From positions 1-53,528 of the forward strand of contig JAEXYZ010000077.1 of assembly GCA_023405135.1 (NCBI GenBank): a DNA stretch of 53,528 bases, written 5' to 3'. Positions 25,732-34,327 of the stretch are shown here, piece by piece. Numbering within the stretch: position 1 is the stretch's first letter; the number at the start of each line of letters is the position of its first letter. A program made the translations under genes and the position numbers. The notes beneath the pieces were generated by a model that was given only the letters and a program-made list of their open reading frames with translations, was not told the origin of the DNA and did no database searches. This stretch comes from Bacillota bacterium (lineage in GTDB: Bacteria > Bacillota > Bacilli > Bacillales_A > Planococcaceae).

Positions 25732-28656
25732 TTGACTAAAATTAACATTAATGGCGTACCCTATGAAGTAGCAGAAGGAGCTACAATTCTTGAAACCATT
25801 AATCAATATGGCATTGAGCATCCACAAATTTGTTATGTGCCATCCGTTGACCCTATCCAAACTTGTGATACTTGTATCGTAGAAGTAGATGGCCAACTCG
25901 TTCGTTCATGTTCAACAAAAGCAATAGACGGCATGAATGTCCAACTTAAATCTGATAAAGCGAAAGCTGCTCAAACAGAAGCAATGGACCGCCTATTAGA
26001 AAATCACATGTTATACTGTACTGTTTGTGATAATAACAACGGGAACTGTACACTACATAACACAGCAGAAATGATGGAAATTGAACATCAAAAATATCCT
26101 TACAAACCAAAAGTGGAACCACATGAAGTGGACATGTCCCACCCATTTTACCGTTATGATCCAAACCAATGTATCGCTTGTGGACAATGTGTAGAAGTTT
26201 GCCAAAACTTACAGGTAAACGAAACATTATCTATCGACTGGGAAGCAGAAAGACCACGCGTTATTTGGGATGACGGCGTTAACATTAATGATTCTTCCTG
26301 TGTAAGTTGCGGACAATGTGTAACGGTTTGTCCATGTAACGCTTTAATGGAAAAATCAATGCTTGGGGAAGCTGGTTTTATGACTGGCTTGAAACAAGAT
26401 ACGTTAGATCCAATGATTGATTTAATCAAAGAAGTGGAACCAGGTTATAGCGGTATCTTCGCTATTTCTGAAGTGGAAGCTGCGATGCGCAGTAAACGTA
26501 CGAAAAAGACAAAAACAGTTTGTACTTTCTGTGGTGTAGGTTGCTCATTCGAAGTTTGGACAAAGGGGCGCAAAATTTTAAAAGTACAACCTTCTGATGG
26601 TCCTGTAAATGCGGTTTCTACTTGTATCAAAGGGAAATTTGGTTGGGACTTCGTCAACTCTGAAGAACGAATTACAAAACCGTTAATTCGTAAAAACGAA
26701 GAATTTGTTGAATCTTCATGGGATGAAGCATTAGATTTAATTGCTTCTAAACTTGGCGGTATTCAAAAAGAATTTGGCCCTGGTTCAGTTGGATTTATCT
26801 CTTCTTCTAAAATTACGAATGAAGAAAACTACTTAATTCAAAAAATGGCACGTCAATTATTTGGAACAAACGACGTTGATAATTGCTCACGCTATTGTCA
26901 ATCTCCAGCTACAGACGGTTTATTACGTACAGTTGGTTTTGGTGGGGATGCTGGAACAATTAAAGATATTGCGAAAGCTGGACTTGTTATTATTGTTGGG
27001 GCAAACCCTACAGAAGGTCACCCTGTTTTAGCAACTCGTGTTAAACGTGCCCATAAATTACACGGTCAAAAATTAATCGTTGCCGATGTTCGTAAACACG
27101 AAATGGCTGAACGCTCTGACATCTTCATGCGTCCAAAACAAGGTACTGACCAAGTTTGGTTAATGGCCGTAACAAAATACATCATCGATCAAGGTTGGCA
27201 TGATGCAGACTTCATTAAAGAAAATGTTCATGACTTTGGTGCTTTCAAATTTGTACTTGAAAAATACACACTTGACTACGCAGAAGAAGTGACAGGTATT
27301 TCGAAAGAAACATTAATTAATGTTGCGGAAATGATTCGTGATGCAGACGGTACATGTGTTCTTTGGGGTATGGGTGTTACACAAAATACAGGTGGTTCTT
27401 ATACATCAGCAGCTATTTCGAATCTTCTTTTAGCTACTGGTAACTATCGTCGCCCAGGTGCAGGAGCTTACCCTCTTCGCGGTCATAATAACGTTCAAGG
27501 AGCTTGTGACATGGGTACATTACCAAACCTACTACCAGGCTATCAAAAAGTAACAGATGATGAAGCACGTGCTAAGTTTGAAAAAGCATATGGTGTTGAA
27601 ATTCAACCGCTACCAGGTCGTAACAATCCACAAATGTTAGATGCGATTATGGAAGGTAAAATGAAAGCTATGTACTTAGTTGGTGAAGATATGGCACTAG
27701 TGGACGCTGATGCGAACCATGTAGATAAAGTTCTTTCATCATTAGACTTCTTTGTTGTTCAAGATGTGTTCTTATCACGCACTGCACAATATGCAGATGT
27801 AGTTTTACCAGCAGCACCATCTCTTGAAAAAGAAGGTACATTTACAAATACAGAACGTCGTGTTCAACGCTTATATCAAGCTTTACCAACACTAGGTGAA
27901 TCAAAAGCAGATTGGGAAATTTTACAATTAGTTGCGAATCGTTTAGGAGCAGATTGGAACTACAGCCACCCAAGTGAAATCTTCGACGAAATGGCTAGCC
28001 TTTCTCCAATTTTCTCTCAAGCAAACTACGATGTATTAGAAGGATGGGGCAGCTTCAACTGGGGTAGCCACGATGGTAAAGATACACCTTTACTATATGA
28101 AGATGGCTTCAACTTCCCTGACAAAAAAGCTCGTTTTGCTTTAGATGATTGGATGAAACCTGTTGAATATGAACCAGAATACGATTGTCATATTAACAAC
28201 GGGCGTATGTTAGAACACTTCCACGAAGGAAACATGACAAATAAATCGAAAGGTATTCAATCAAAAGTACCTGAGATTTTCGTAGAAGTATCACCTGAAT
28301 TGGCGAAAGAGCGTGGTATTGAAGATGGAACGTTATTACGTTTAGTGTCTCCATATGGTGCATTAAAATTAAATGCCCTTGTAACAGACCGTGTACAAGG
28401 TAACGAACTATTCTTACCAATGAACTCTACTAGCAAAGATTCAGCGATCAACTTCTTAACTGGTGGAGGTGCGGATGTGAATACATCAACACCGGCATAC
28501 AAACAAACAAAAGTACGAGTGGAAGTATTGAAAGCAAAAGGAAAATCACCACTTCCTAGAACAAATCCAAGAAATAAAAAACGTCACCCACAAAATGGTG
28601 TGGAAGTACAACGGAAATGGAATCGTCCGGGCTACGTTCACTTAACAACAAATTAA
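25732..28656 (+). CDS. Second formate dehydrogenase catalytic subunit (YjgC-like)
   Basis: A 974-residue paralogue of the protein at 14166-17147 with the same layout: [2Fe-2S] ligands C34, C45, C48, C60; His-Cys3 cluster H92, C96, C99, C106; ferredoxin motifs C147/150/153/157 and C190/193/196/200; Moco-proximal cluster C264, C267, C271, C298; likely catalytic C389 in SRYCQSPAT. It starts at TTG 25732 behind AAAGGAGGAG. An isolated TATAAT at 25695-25700 may be its -10. First gene of FDH-DUF1641-salA. Two FDHs with the same parts suggest different regulation or partners. Confidence 0.93.
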   Translation: MTKININGVPYEVAEGATILETINQYGIEHPQICYVPSVDPIQTCDTCIVEVDGQLVRSCSTKAIDGMNVQLKSDKAKAAQTEAMDRLLENHMLYCTVCDNNNGNCTLHNTAEMMEIEHQKYPYKPKVEPHEVDMSHPFYRYDPNQCIACGQCVEVCQNLQVNETLSIDWEAERPRVIWDDGVNINDSSCVSCGQCVTVCPCNALMEKSMLGEAGFMTGLKQDTLDPMIDLIKEVEPGYSGIFAISEVEAAMRSKRTKKTKTVCTFCGVGCSFEVWTKGRKILKVQPSDGPVNAVSTCIKGKFGWDFVNSEERITKPLIRKNEEFVESSWDEALDLIASKLGGIQKEFGPGSVGFISSSKITNEENYLIQKMARQLFGTNDVDNCSRYCQSPATDGLLRTVGFGGDAGTIKDIAKAGLVIIVGANPTEGHPVLATRVKRAHKLHGQKLIVADVRKHEMAERSDIFMRPKQGTDQVWLMAVTKYIIDQGWHDADFIKENVHDFGAFKFVLEKYTLDYAEEVTGISKETLINVAEMIRDADGTCVLWGMGVTQNTGGSYTSAAISNLLLATGNYRRPGAGAYPLRGHNNVQGACDMGTLPNLLPGYQKVTDDEARAKFEKAYGVEIQPLPGRNNPQMLDAIMEGKMKAMYLVGEDMALVDADANHVDKVLSSLDFFVVQDVFLSRTAQYADVVLPAAPSLEKEGTFTNTERRVQRLYQALPTLGESKADWEILQLVANRLGADWNYSHPSEIFDEMASLSPIFSQANYDVLEGWGSFNWGSHDGKDTPLLYEDGFNFPDKKARFALDDWMKPVEYEPEYDCHINNGRMLEHFHEGNMTNKSKGIQSKVPEIFVEVSPELAKERGIEDGTLLRLVSPYGALKLNALVTDRVQGNELFLPMNSTSKDSAINFLTGGGADVNTSTPAYKQTKVRVEVLKAKGKSPLPRTNPRNKKRHPQNGVEVQRKWNRPGYVHLTTN

Positions 28657-28671
28657 TGAAGGAGTGAAAGA

Positions 28672-29148
28672 ATGGCTGCACCAATTAGTACGGTTAAAAA
28701 ACAACAATTAACAGAAGAACAAATTAAAGAGCAGAAGTTAGAGAACTTAAAACAACTTCTTTCCGAAAATGAAGATACAATAAATGAAATCTTTTCGATT
28801 TTAGGAGATTTAAATGCTATCGGTGCTCTTGAAGCTGTGACAAAACTACTTGAAGCAAAAGAAGAAGTTGCTCATATTGTATTAGGTCAGGTAACTCGTA
28901 AGCCTGTTACAAATATCATCAACAACTTAATGGGGGCTGCCGGTGCTTTATCGGCAATGGACCCAGAAAAAACAACAAAACTTATCGAGAGTTTAACTAC
29001 TGGCTTAGATGAAGCAAACAAAGCGGTAGACACTGACGAAAAAGTCAGTGTCTTCAAGCTTGCAAAAATGCTAAATGATCCTGATGTGAATCGTGCCATG
29101 AACTTTGGCATTCACTTCTTAAAAGGACTTGGCAAAGGCTTAAAATAG
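28672..29148 (+). CDS. DUF1641 partner subunit of the second formate dehydrogenase (YjgD-like)
   Basis: A 158-residue helical protein, paralogue of the one at 13694-14191; shared pattern ILGDLNAIGALEAVTKLLEAKEE and a C-terminal GIHFLKGLGKGL. The N-terminal 40 residues are charged and likely coiled. It follows the FDH gene by 15 bases with its own GGAG site. Pairing of each FDH with its own DUF1641 copy supports a fixed two-subunit complex. No transmembrane helix is visible. Confidence 0.87.
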   Translation: MAAPISTVKKQQLTEEQIKEQKLENLKQLLSENEDTINEIFSILGDLNAIGALEAVTKLLEAKEEVAHIVLGQVTRKPVTNIINNLMGAAGALSAMDPEKTTKLIESLTTGLDEANKAVDTDEKVSVFKLAKMLNDPDVNRAMNFGIHFLKGLGKGLK

Positions 29149-29163
29149 AAAGGAGGGTATGAA

Positions 29164-30210
29164 ATGTTAACAAACGATAACATTTTAAATGCACTAAAGC
29201 ATGTTGAAGACCCAGAACTTCATAAAAGCGTTGTTGAGTTAAATATGGTTCGCAATATAAAAATTGACGGCACCCATGTTTCTCTTGACGTAATCTTAAC
29301 AATCAAAGGTTGTCCGTTAAAAGCGAAGATTCAACAAGATATTGAACAAGCTTTAAAAAATATTGGAGCTACAAGCGTCTCCCTTCAATTCGGTTCTATG
29401 ACGGATGAAGAACGTCGCACACTAACAGCTACCCTAAAAGCTCAAAACGTAACAGATCAAGGGATGCCGAAAATGCTGCAACCTAATTCCGGTGTCAAAT
29501 TTATTGCTGTTACGAGTGGTAAAGGCGGTGTCGGCAAGTCGACTGTTACAATTAATTTAGCAACTGCCCTTGCCCGTCTTGGAAAAAAAGTTGGTATTGT
29601 CGATGCAGACATTTATGGCTTTAGTATTCCAGCTATGATGAAAATTGATCAAAAACCAACAATGATTGAGCAAACAGCTATTCCAGTTGAGAGCAATGGT
29701 GTGAAAGTCATGTCGATGGGCTTTTTCTCTAAGGATAATCAGCCTGTTATGTGGCGCGGACCAATGCTTAACAAATGGATTCGCAATTTCCTTGCCAACA
29801 CTCACTGGGGTGAATTAGATTATCTCCTACTAGACTTACCACCCGGTACAGGAGATGTTGCCATCGATGTGGCGGCAATGATTCCACAAGCACAAGAAAT
29901 CATTGTGACTACACCTCATAACGCCGCTTCTCATGTAGCAACGCGCTCAGGTCTAATGGCGCAACATACGAAACATAAGATTTTAGGTGTTGTAGAAAAT
30001 ATGGCTTACTTTGAAAATGCAGATGGTGAAAAGAACTATCTATTCGGTCAAGGTGGAGCAGAAAAATTAGCAGATGAACTTCATACCCACATCATTGCTC
30101 GAGTACCATTTGCTAAACCTGAGGAAAACACAGGTTCTTCGGTTTATGACGAAGACTCAGTTGTTGGTGAAGTATTTACTCATTTAGCAGAGGATATTGT
30201 TTACCTATAA
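29164..30210 (+). CDS. salA: Mrp/NBP35-family ATPase, SalA-like
   Basis: A 348-residue P-loop protein. N-terminal MIP18-like domain (about 1-90, with TIKGCPLKAKI) and a deviant Walker A SGKGGVGKST (about 117-126), then DLPPGTGDV. Canonical Mrp iron-sulfur carriers have CPxC after ENMxYF; here the segment is ENMAYFENADGEKNYLFG without cysteine, as in B. subtilis SalA. It may therefore be a SalA-type regulator rather than a cluster carrier. It lies 15 bases after the DUF1641 gene with AGGAGG upstream, suggesting a function tied to FDH or to the Fe-S load of the operon. Confidence 0.85.
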   Translation: MLTNDNILNALKHVEDPELHKSVVELNMVRNIKIDGTHVSLDVILTIKGCPLKAKIQQDIEQALKNIGATSVSLQFGSMTDEERRTLTATLKAQNVTDQGMPKMLQPNSGVKFIAVTSGKGGVGKSTVTINLATALARLGKKVGIVDADIYGFSIPAMMKIDQKPTMIEQTAIPVESNGVKVMSMGFFSKDNQPVMWRGPMLNKWIRNFLANTHWGELDYLLLDLPPGTGDVAIDVAAMIPQAQEIIVTTPHNAASHVATRSGLMAQHTKHKILGVVENMAYFENADGEKNYLFGQGGAEKLADELHTHIIARVPFAKPEENTGSSVYDEDSVVGEVFTHLAEDIVYL

Positions 30211-30259
30211 TATAAAACGGTTTCGATTATAGGACCGCTCCGTGTATAAGCCAAGCATT

Positions 30260-30296
30260 CAACCAGTTGTAGGATTTACCCTACGACTGGTTGTTT
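30260..30296 (+). terminator. Terminator of the second FDH operon
   Basis: Stem CAACCAGTTGTAGG / CCTACGACTGGTTG (one G-T pair, 30260-30293) with a short TTT tail, 50 bases after the salA stop. Confidence 0.75.
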
Positions 30297-30386
30297 CATT
30301 GTATACCTAAACACCTTCTAATTGAATTTCCAGTTTGCAAAACCAAATTCAATCAAAGATGCTTTTTCTAAACTAACACAATCCTA

Positions 30387-30680
30387 CTATTTGATATAAC
30401 CAGCTCTTCTTAAAACTTGCATAAAATAAAATCGATACGTATTTTTTACAAAAGTGTCTAATGGCAAACCAACATTCAATTGATATTTCGTAAAAATAAA
30501 ATAAAATCGTTTATCCCATTTTAAACGTAACAATTCTCCCGCCTCTTCACCATATTTCTCAGTAAATTCTATAATTAAAGGTTCAATCATCTCTTTGCAA
30601 TAGTCTTTTAAACTTGCAAGAGCTTCAATATCTTTTTCTTTTTGAAAACGCGTAATCCAATCTACCAATTGCTCATTCAT
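30387..30680 (-). CDS. Unassigned 97-residue helical protein, possibly sigma-region-2-like
   Basis: I do not recognise this protein. It is all-helical by composition, rich in aromatic and charged residues. The order of EMIEPLIIEFTEKYG, LKWDKRFYFIFTKYQLNVGLPLDTFVKNTY and the final FYFMQVLRRAGYIK loosely recalls region 2 of small sigma factors, but no region 4 follows; this is a weak pattern impression. Start ATG at 30680 is preferred to ATG at 30692, which abuts its own GAGGG. A single gene on the minus strand after the FDH island. Confidence 0.5.
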   Translation of the reverse strand: MNEQLVDWITRFQKEKDIEALASLKDYCKEMIEPLIIEFTEKYGEEAGELLRLKWDKRFYFIFTKYQLNVGLPLDTFVKNTYRFYFMQVLRRAGYIK

Positions 30681-30779
30681 TTTAATTTCCATCCCTCTAT
30701 CTATTAATTATTATAAAATTTTATTTTCCTTCAAGGTTGAAATGACAACTCATCCTCAACTTCAAACGCAACTCTTACG

Positions 30780-31391
30780 CTAATTTAAACTCTTTACATA
30801 TAACCTATTTGCTTTATAACTAAAGAAAAGGTATGAAACCATTGAAACTGGAATAAATAACCATGCTAAACCTCTGAAGAGTGCAAAAGGCGTTTCAAAC
30901 AAAAAGGCTTTCCAAAATGATAATCCATTCATTTCCCATAACTCAGGTGTTAAATACAATGACTTTGGATCAAATATTACTCCTATATCGATAGCTCCCG
31001 TAGTTTGCAATGCAACGAAAATTGGCAAATAGCATATGGCCATTTCCATGAACATGTTAGACAATCTTTTATATTTCCCAGCCTTCGATTTTTTATCTGA
31101 GAAAATATCCTCATCACTATTGTAATCCATTTTTTTAAAATATTGCGTACCTGAGCTTTTCGTTCCTATAATATGCTGCCATCCACTATCTTCAAATAAA
31201 GTACAATATTCAATGAAATCTTCTTGTTTTTTAAATCTTCTATAATCAATTTTAATCACTGTATCTTCTGGTTCTGTCTGACGAAATTTATATCCAAAAG
31301 ATACGCTTTCTAATTGATATCCCTTATTTGCCATCTCATTTAACCATTTTTCTTCTTTATCATAATCAATAAAGAATTTAAACTTTCTCAT
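30780..31391 (-). CDS. DUF2812 membrane protein
   Basis: A 203-residue protein with an N-terminal DUF2812 domain (about 1-105: FKFFIDYDKEEKWLNEMA, YRRFKKQEDF, GWQHI) and two transmembrane helices (about 121-137 and 170-193). GGAGGGG precedes the ATG. It lies 15 bases after a PadR regulator. Such pairs are common in Firmicutes and are thought to answer membrane stress or drugs (family context); the molecular role is unknown. Confidence 0.82.
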   Translation of the reverse strand: MRKFKFFIDYDKEEKWLNEMANKGYQLESVSFGYKFRQTEPEDTVIKIDYRRFKKQEDFIEYCTLFEDSGWQHIIGTKSSGTQYFKKMDYNSDEDIFSDKKSKAGKYKRLSNMFMEMAICYLPIFVALQTTGAIDIGVIFDPKSLYLTPELWEMNGLSFWKAFLFETPFALFRGLAWLFIPVSMVSYLFFSYKANRLYVKSLN

Positions 31392-31406
31392 AATATCCCC
31401 TCCAAA

Positions 31407-31721
31407 TTATTTCTTCAATAACTCTTCCGTTACGCGAATTAAATGCTTCATTCTTTCAAAATCCAATTTCAATACTTCCATCCCTTTTTTCGTAATTACA
31501 TAGGTTTTCCTACGTTTATCTTCACTTTTAACTGATTGAATTAATTCATGTTTCAGCAAATTTTCAATTGCTCCATATAGCGTACCAGCTGCTATCTTTA
31601 CTTGATGATTACTTAATTCTTCAACTTTTTGCATGATTACGTACCCATGAGCAGGCTCTAATAAGGATAAAAGTACATAGTACGTGGTTTCTGTTAATGG
31701 TAAATGTTTATCTCGATTCAT
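31407..31721 (-). CDS. PadR-family transcriptional regulator
   Basis: A 104-residue winged-helix protein of the short PadR type: YYVLLSLLEPAHGYVIMQKVEELSNHQVKIAAGTLYGAIENLLKHELI with the GTLY recognition segment, and a C-terminal dimerisation helix. GGGAGG precedes the ATG. It is first in an operon with the DUF2812 protein; the inducer is unknown. The promoter at 31775-31802 lies inside a cluster of TATACAGT dyads, so autorepression is very likely. Confidence 0.9.
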   Translation of the reverse strand: MNRDKHLPLTETTYYVLLSLLEPAHGYVIMQKVEELSNHQVKIAAGTLYGAIENLLKHELIQSVKSEDKRRKTYVITKKGMEVLKLDFERMKHLIRVTEELLKK

Positions 31722-31750
31722 AATTTCCTCCCGGATAAATTCAGTTCAAC

Positions 31751-31811
31751 TATACAGTCAAAATATACAGTACAACTATATAGTCTTATTATATACAGTC
31801 AAACTGTATAT
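31751..31811 (-). promoter_or_regulatory. PadR operator cluster over the padR promoter
   Basis: Three copies of TATACAGT at 31751, 31764 and 31792. The third forms a perfect dyad ATATACAGT-3-ACTGTATAT (31791-31811); the second an imperfect dyad TATACAGT-3-ACTATATA (31764-31782); the first is a half site. On the minus strand TTGACT (31797-31802), 16 bases, TATAGT (31775-31780) puts the -35 in one dyad and the -10 in the other. Binding is inferred. Confidence 0.75.
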
Positions 31812-31865
31812 TTCAATATAATTCAATACCCTTAAACGTAAAATTTAATATCGCCTACTTATTAC

Positions 31866-31908
31866 AAGAAAAGAGCCGTTCGAAAGAAAATGACTTTTCG
31901 AACGACTC
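31866..31908 (-). terminator. rnz terminator
   Basis: Stem GAGCCGTTCGAAA / TTTCGAACGACTC (one mismatch) followed on the minus strand by a T-rich tail, directly after the rnz stop codon at 31913. Confidence 0.8.
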
Positions 31909-31912
31909 CTTC

Positions 31913-32851
31913 TTATTCTTCAATCAACTCTTCATTTTTCCATGTAAAAACTGAATAATCATTCGCCATAAACGTATTAGGAAAAACTTCTTTTGCTTCT
32001 TTTAATAAACTATGCAAATCATGGGGTAGGAATCTTGCGCTTATATGATTTAAAATAATGTTTTTTGCATTAGCTTCTCGTGCAACTCTTGCCGCTTCAA
32101 TATTTGTTGAATGTCCATAACTTGTAGCAAGATGAGCTGTGCCATGATCAAAAGTCGCTTCATGAACGATAATATCTGCTTTTTCACTTAATATTATCGA
32201 GCTTTCACAAAACTTTGTATCTCCTAATACGGTCACAATAAATCCTTTTTTCGGTGGGGCTGTCACATCACAACTGTTCACTACCGTACCATCTACCAAT
32301 GTCACATCTTCCCCATTCTTCAATTTTCTTAATAAAGGTCCTTTTGGAACGCCTAATTCTCGAGCTCTATCTATTAATAACTCTCCAGGTAAAGGTTTTT
32401 GCTCAATTCTGTATCCATAGCAAGGTAATACATGCTCAAGTTCCTTTGCAGTTACAATAAATTGCTCATCTTCAAACACTACTCCCTCTTGAACTTCTAC
32501 ATATTCTATTGGATAAGTTAAGTGTGTTTTTGAAATTTCAAAAGAAGCTGTAACCCATTCTTTTAATCCTTTTGGACCATATATAGTGAGTGTATCTTCT
32601 CCACCTAGAAATGAGCGAGAACTTAAAAATCCGGGCAATCCAAAAATATGATCACCATGCATATGTGTAATAAAGATTTTCTCTATTTTTCGCGGTCGAA
32701 TGGATGTATGTAAAATACGATGTTGGGTTGCTTCTCCACAGTCAAAAAGCCAAATTGTTCCACGCTCATCTAACAGTTTTAAAGCAAGCGAACTTGTATT
32801 ACGTTCTTTAGAAGGCATTCCTGCTCCTGTTCCTAAAAATTGTAGCTGCAT
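31913..32851 (-). CDS. rnz: Ribonuclease Z
   Basis: Endonuclease maturing the 3' ends of tRNA precursors that lack encoded CCA. 312 residues, normal length, with the N-terminal FLGTGAGMPSKERNTSSL, the zinc motif HMHGDHIFGLPG (about 63-74), and later ligand segments HEATFDHGTAHLA and LNHISARF. The start ATG at 32851 is 27 bases from the dinB stop, on the same strand, so the two genes are probably co-transcribed. In B. subtilis rnz lies in the yqj cluster with namA and proI; here the FDH island separates them. Confidence 0.95.
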   Translation of the reverse strand: MQLQFLGTGAGMPSKERNTSSLALKLLDERGTIWLFDCGEATQHRILHTSIRPRKIEKIFITHMHGDHIFGLPGFLSSRSFLGGEDTLTIYGPKGLKEWVTASFEISKTHLTYPIEYVEVQEGVVFEDEQFIVTAKELEHVLPCYGYRIEQKPLPGELLIDRARELGVPKGPLLRKLKNGEDVTLVDGTVVNSCDVTAPPKKGFIVTVLGDTKFCESSIILSEKADIIVHEATFDHGTAHLATSYGHSTNIEAARVAREANAKNIILNHISARFLPHDLHSLLKEAKEVFPNTFMANDYSVFTWKNEELIEE

Positions 32852-32878
32852 TAGTAGCCTCCGTTCTTTTCATTAACA

Positions 32879-34117
32879 TTAATCTTTTAAATCCTCAAGA
32901 AAATCTTTACTAAAGCTCGTTTTTGAAGCATAGCTTGTCTTATTTTCGAGTTCGATTCCCTTGTGGATGGTGCCTTTGCCAAATTTCTTTTCAATTTTAT
33001 TAATTAAATCATAAATCGGTTCTTGCTTCGCAAATTGCTCAAAATTAAAAATCGATAATTGCTCTACAGATTGTTTACGGTCTATAACATTGGAAATCGT
33101 TACCCCTAGTAGACGAATTGGTGCACCGTCCCATGTTTTATAAAAAAGTTTTATCGCCTCTTCATAAATATCGTCTTTATTATAGATAGGATTATGGAAT
33201 GTTTTACTCCGCGTATGGTTTTGCCAATCAGCATCACGAATTTGAATACTTAATGTTGGACCACATAATTTTTTAGCTGCTAATCGTTCTGCGACTTTAC
33301 TAGCGAGCATTTCGAATGTTTGCTCTAAAATTTCATTATCTGTTTCATCAGTCGGAAGTGTTGTGGAATTGCCTACACTTTTTGTTTCATAAATCGAATT
33401 CGGATCGACTTCACGATTATCTTCACCATTTGCTCGTGCTCGTAAACGTATTCCATTTTTCCCTAAAGCTTGACGAATAACATGCTCCTCAATATGTGCT
33501 AAATCACCAATTGTATTAATTTTTAAAGATGCTAATTTTTTAGCTGTGCTCTCACCTATGCCATGCATCTCGATAACTGGAAGTGGCCATAGCTTCGAAG
33601 GGACATCACGTTTCCTTAACACCGTAATTCCCATTGGCTTTTTCATATCTGAAGCAGTTTTTGCTAAAAATTTATTTGGTGCGATGCCGATTGAACATGG
33701 TAAATCTAATTCATTTAAAATCCTTTGCTGAATTTCATTTGCAATTTCAATTGGATGACGATTATTCGTGTTCTCTGTAATATCAACATACCCTTCATCT
33801 ATTGAAACAGGCTCTATTAAATCAGTATAGCTTCTTAAAATCGAAAACATTGCTTTTGAAGCCGCACGATATTTCGGAAAATCTGGCGAAAGTAAAATTA
33901 GGTCAGGGCATTTTCGCAAAGCTTCAGCTACGTTCATTGTCGTATAAATTCCTTTTGATCTTGCCTCATACGAACTTGTTACAATAATCCCTCGTCGTTC
34001 CTTTGGATTTCCAGCTATTGCAATTGCCTTCCCTTTGAGCTCAGGATTATGAGCTTGTTCAACAGAAGCATAAAAGCTATTCATATCAACATGAAATATA
34101 ATTCGCCCCTTTGACAA
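32879..34117 (-). CDS. dinB: DNA polymerase IV (Y family)
   Basis: Error-prone translesion polymerase. About 412 residues: catalytic N-terminus with FHVDMNSFYASVEQ and SIDEGYVD (metal-binding carboxylates), helix-hairpin-helix segment around ELHGIGE-like EMHGIGESTAKKL, and a little-finger domain. I chose TTG at 34117 (eight bases after GGAGG, giving MSKGRIIFHVDM); GTG at 34132 lies before that site and is less likely. No LexA-type site is visible upstream. It heads the dinB-rnz unit and faces away from bioY. Confidence 0.92.
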   Translation of the reverse strand: MSKGRIIFHVDMNSFYASVEQAHNPELKGKAIAIAGNPKERRGIIVTSSYEARSKGIYTTMNVAEALRKCPDLILLSPDFPKYRAASKAMFSILRSYTDLIEPVSIDEGYVDITENTNNRHPIEIANEIQQRILNELDLPCSIGIAPNKFLAKTASDMKKPMGITVLRKRDVPSKLWPLPVIEMHGIGESTAKKLASLKINTIGDLAHIEEHVIRQALGKNGIRLRARANGEDNREVDPNSIYETKSVGNSTTLPTDETDNEILEQTFEMLASKVAERLAAKKLCGPTLSIQIRDADWQNHTRSKTFHNPIYNKDDIYEEAIKLFYKTWDGAPIRLLGVTISNVIDRKQSVEQLSIFNFEQFAKQEPIYDLINKIEKKFGKGTIHKGIELENKTSYASKTSFSKDFLEDLKD

Positions 34118-34248
34118 AACTCCCACCTCCACTCTAGATAATTACAACTATTGTTACTTAAAATATTATCATAGTATTAACTTTTATCATAAAACAATGT
34201 TAAATGATGATAAATAGTCGATCGTTCCAATTGCGATTAAATATGTGA

Positions 34249-34312
34249 TTGACAAAATTATGTATCTATAATATTCTCATTTTGTAAACCTATATAAAAT
34301 TAAGGTTAACGC
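34249..34312 (+). promoter_or_regulatory. bioY promoter with BirA operator
   Basis: TTGACA (34249-34254), 17 bases, TATTCT (34272-34277). Over the start site lies TTGTAAACC (34282-34290) facing GGTTAACGC (34304-34312), that is TGTAAAC, 15 bases, GTTAACG, the layout of Firmicute BirA sites. Biotin-dependent repression is the expected control. Confidence 0.8.
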
Positions 34313-34327
34313 AAAGGGGGATATATT

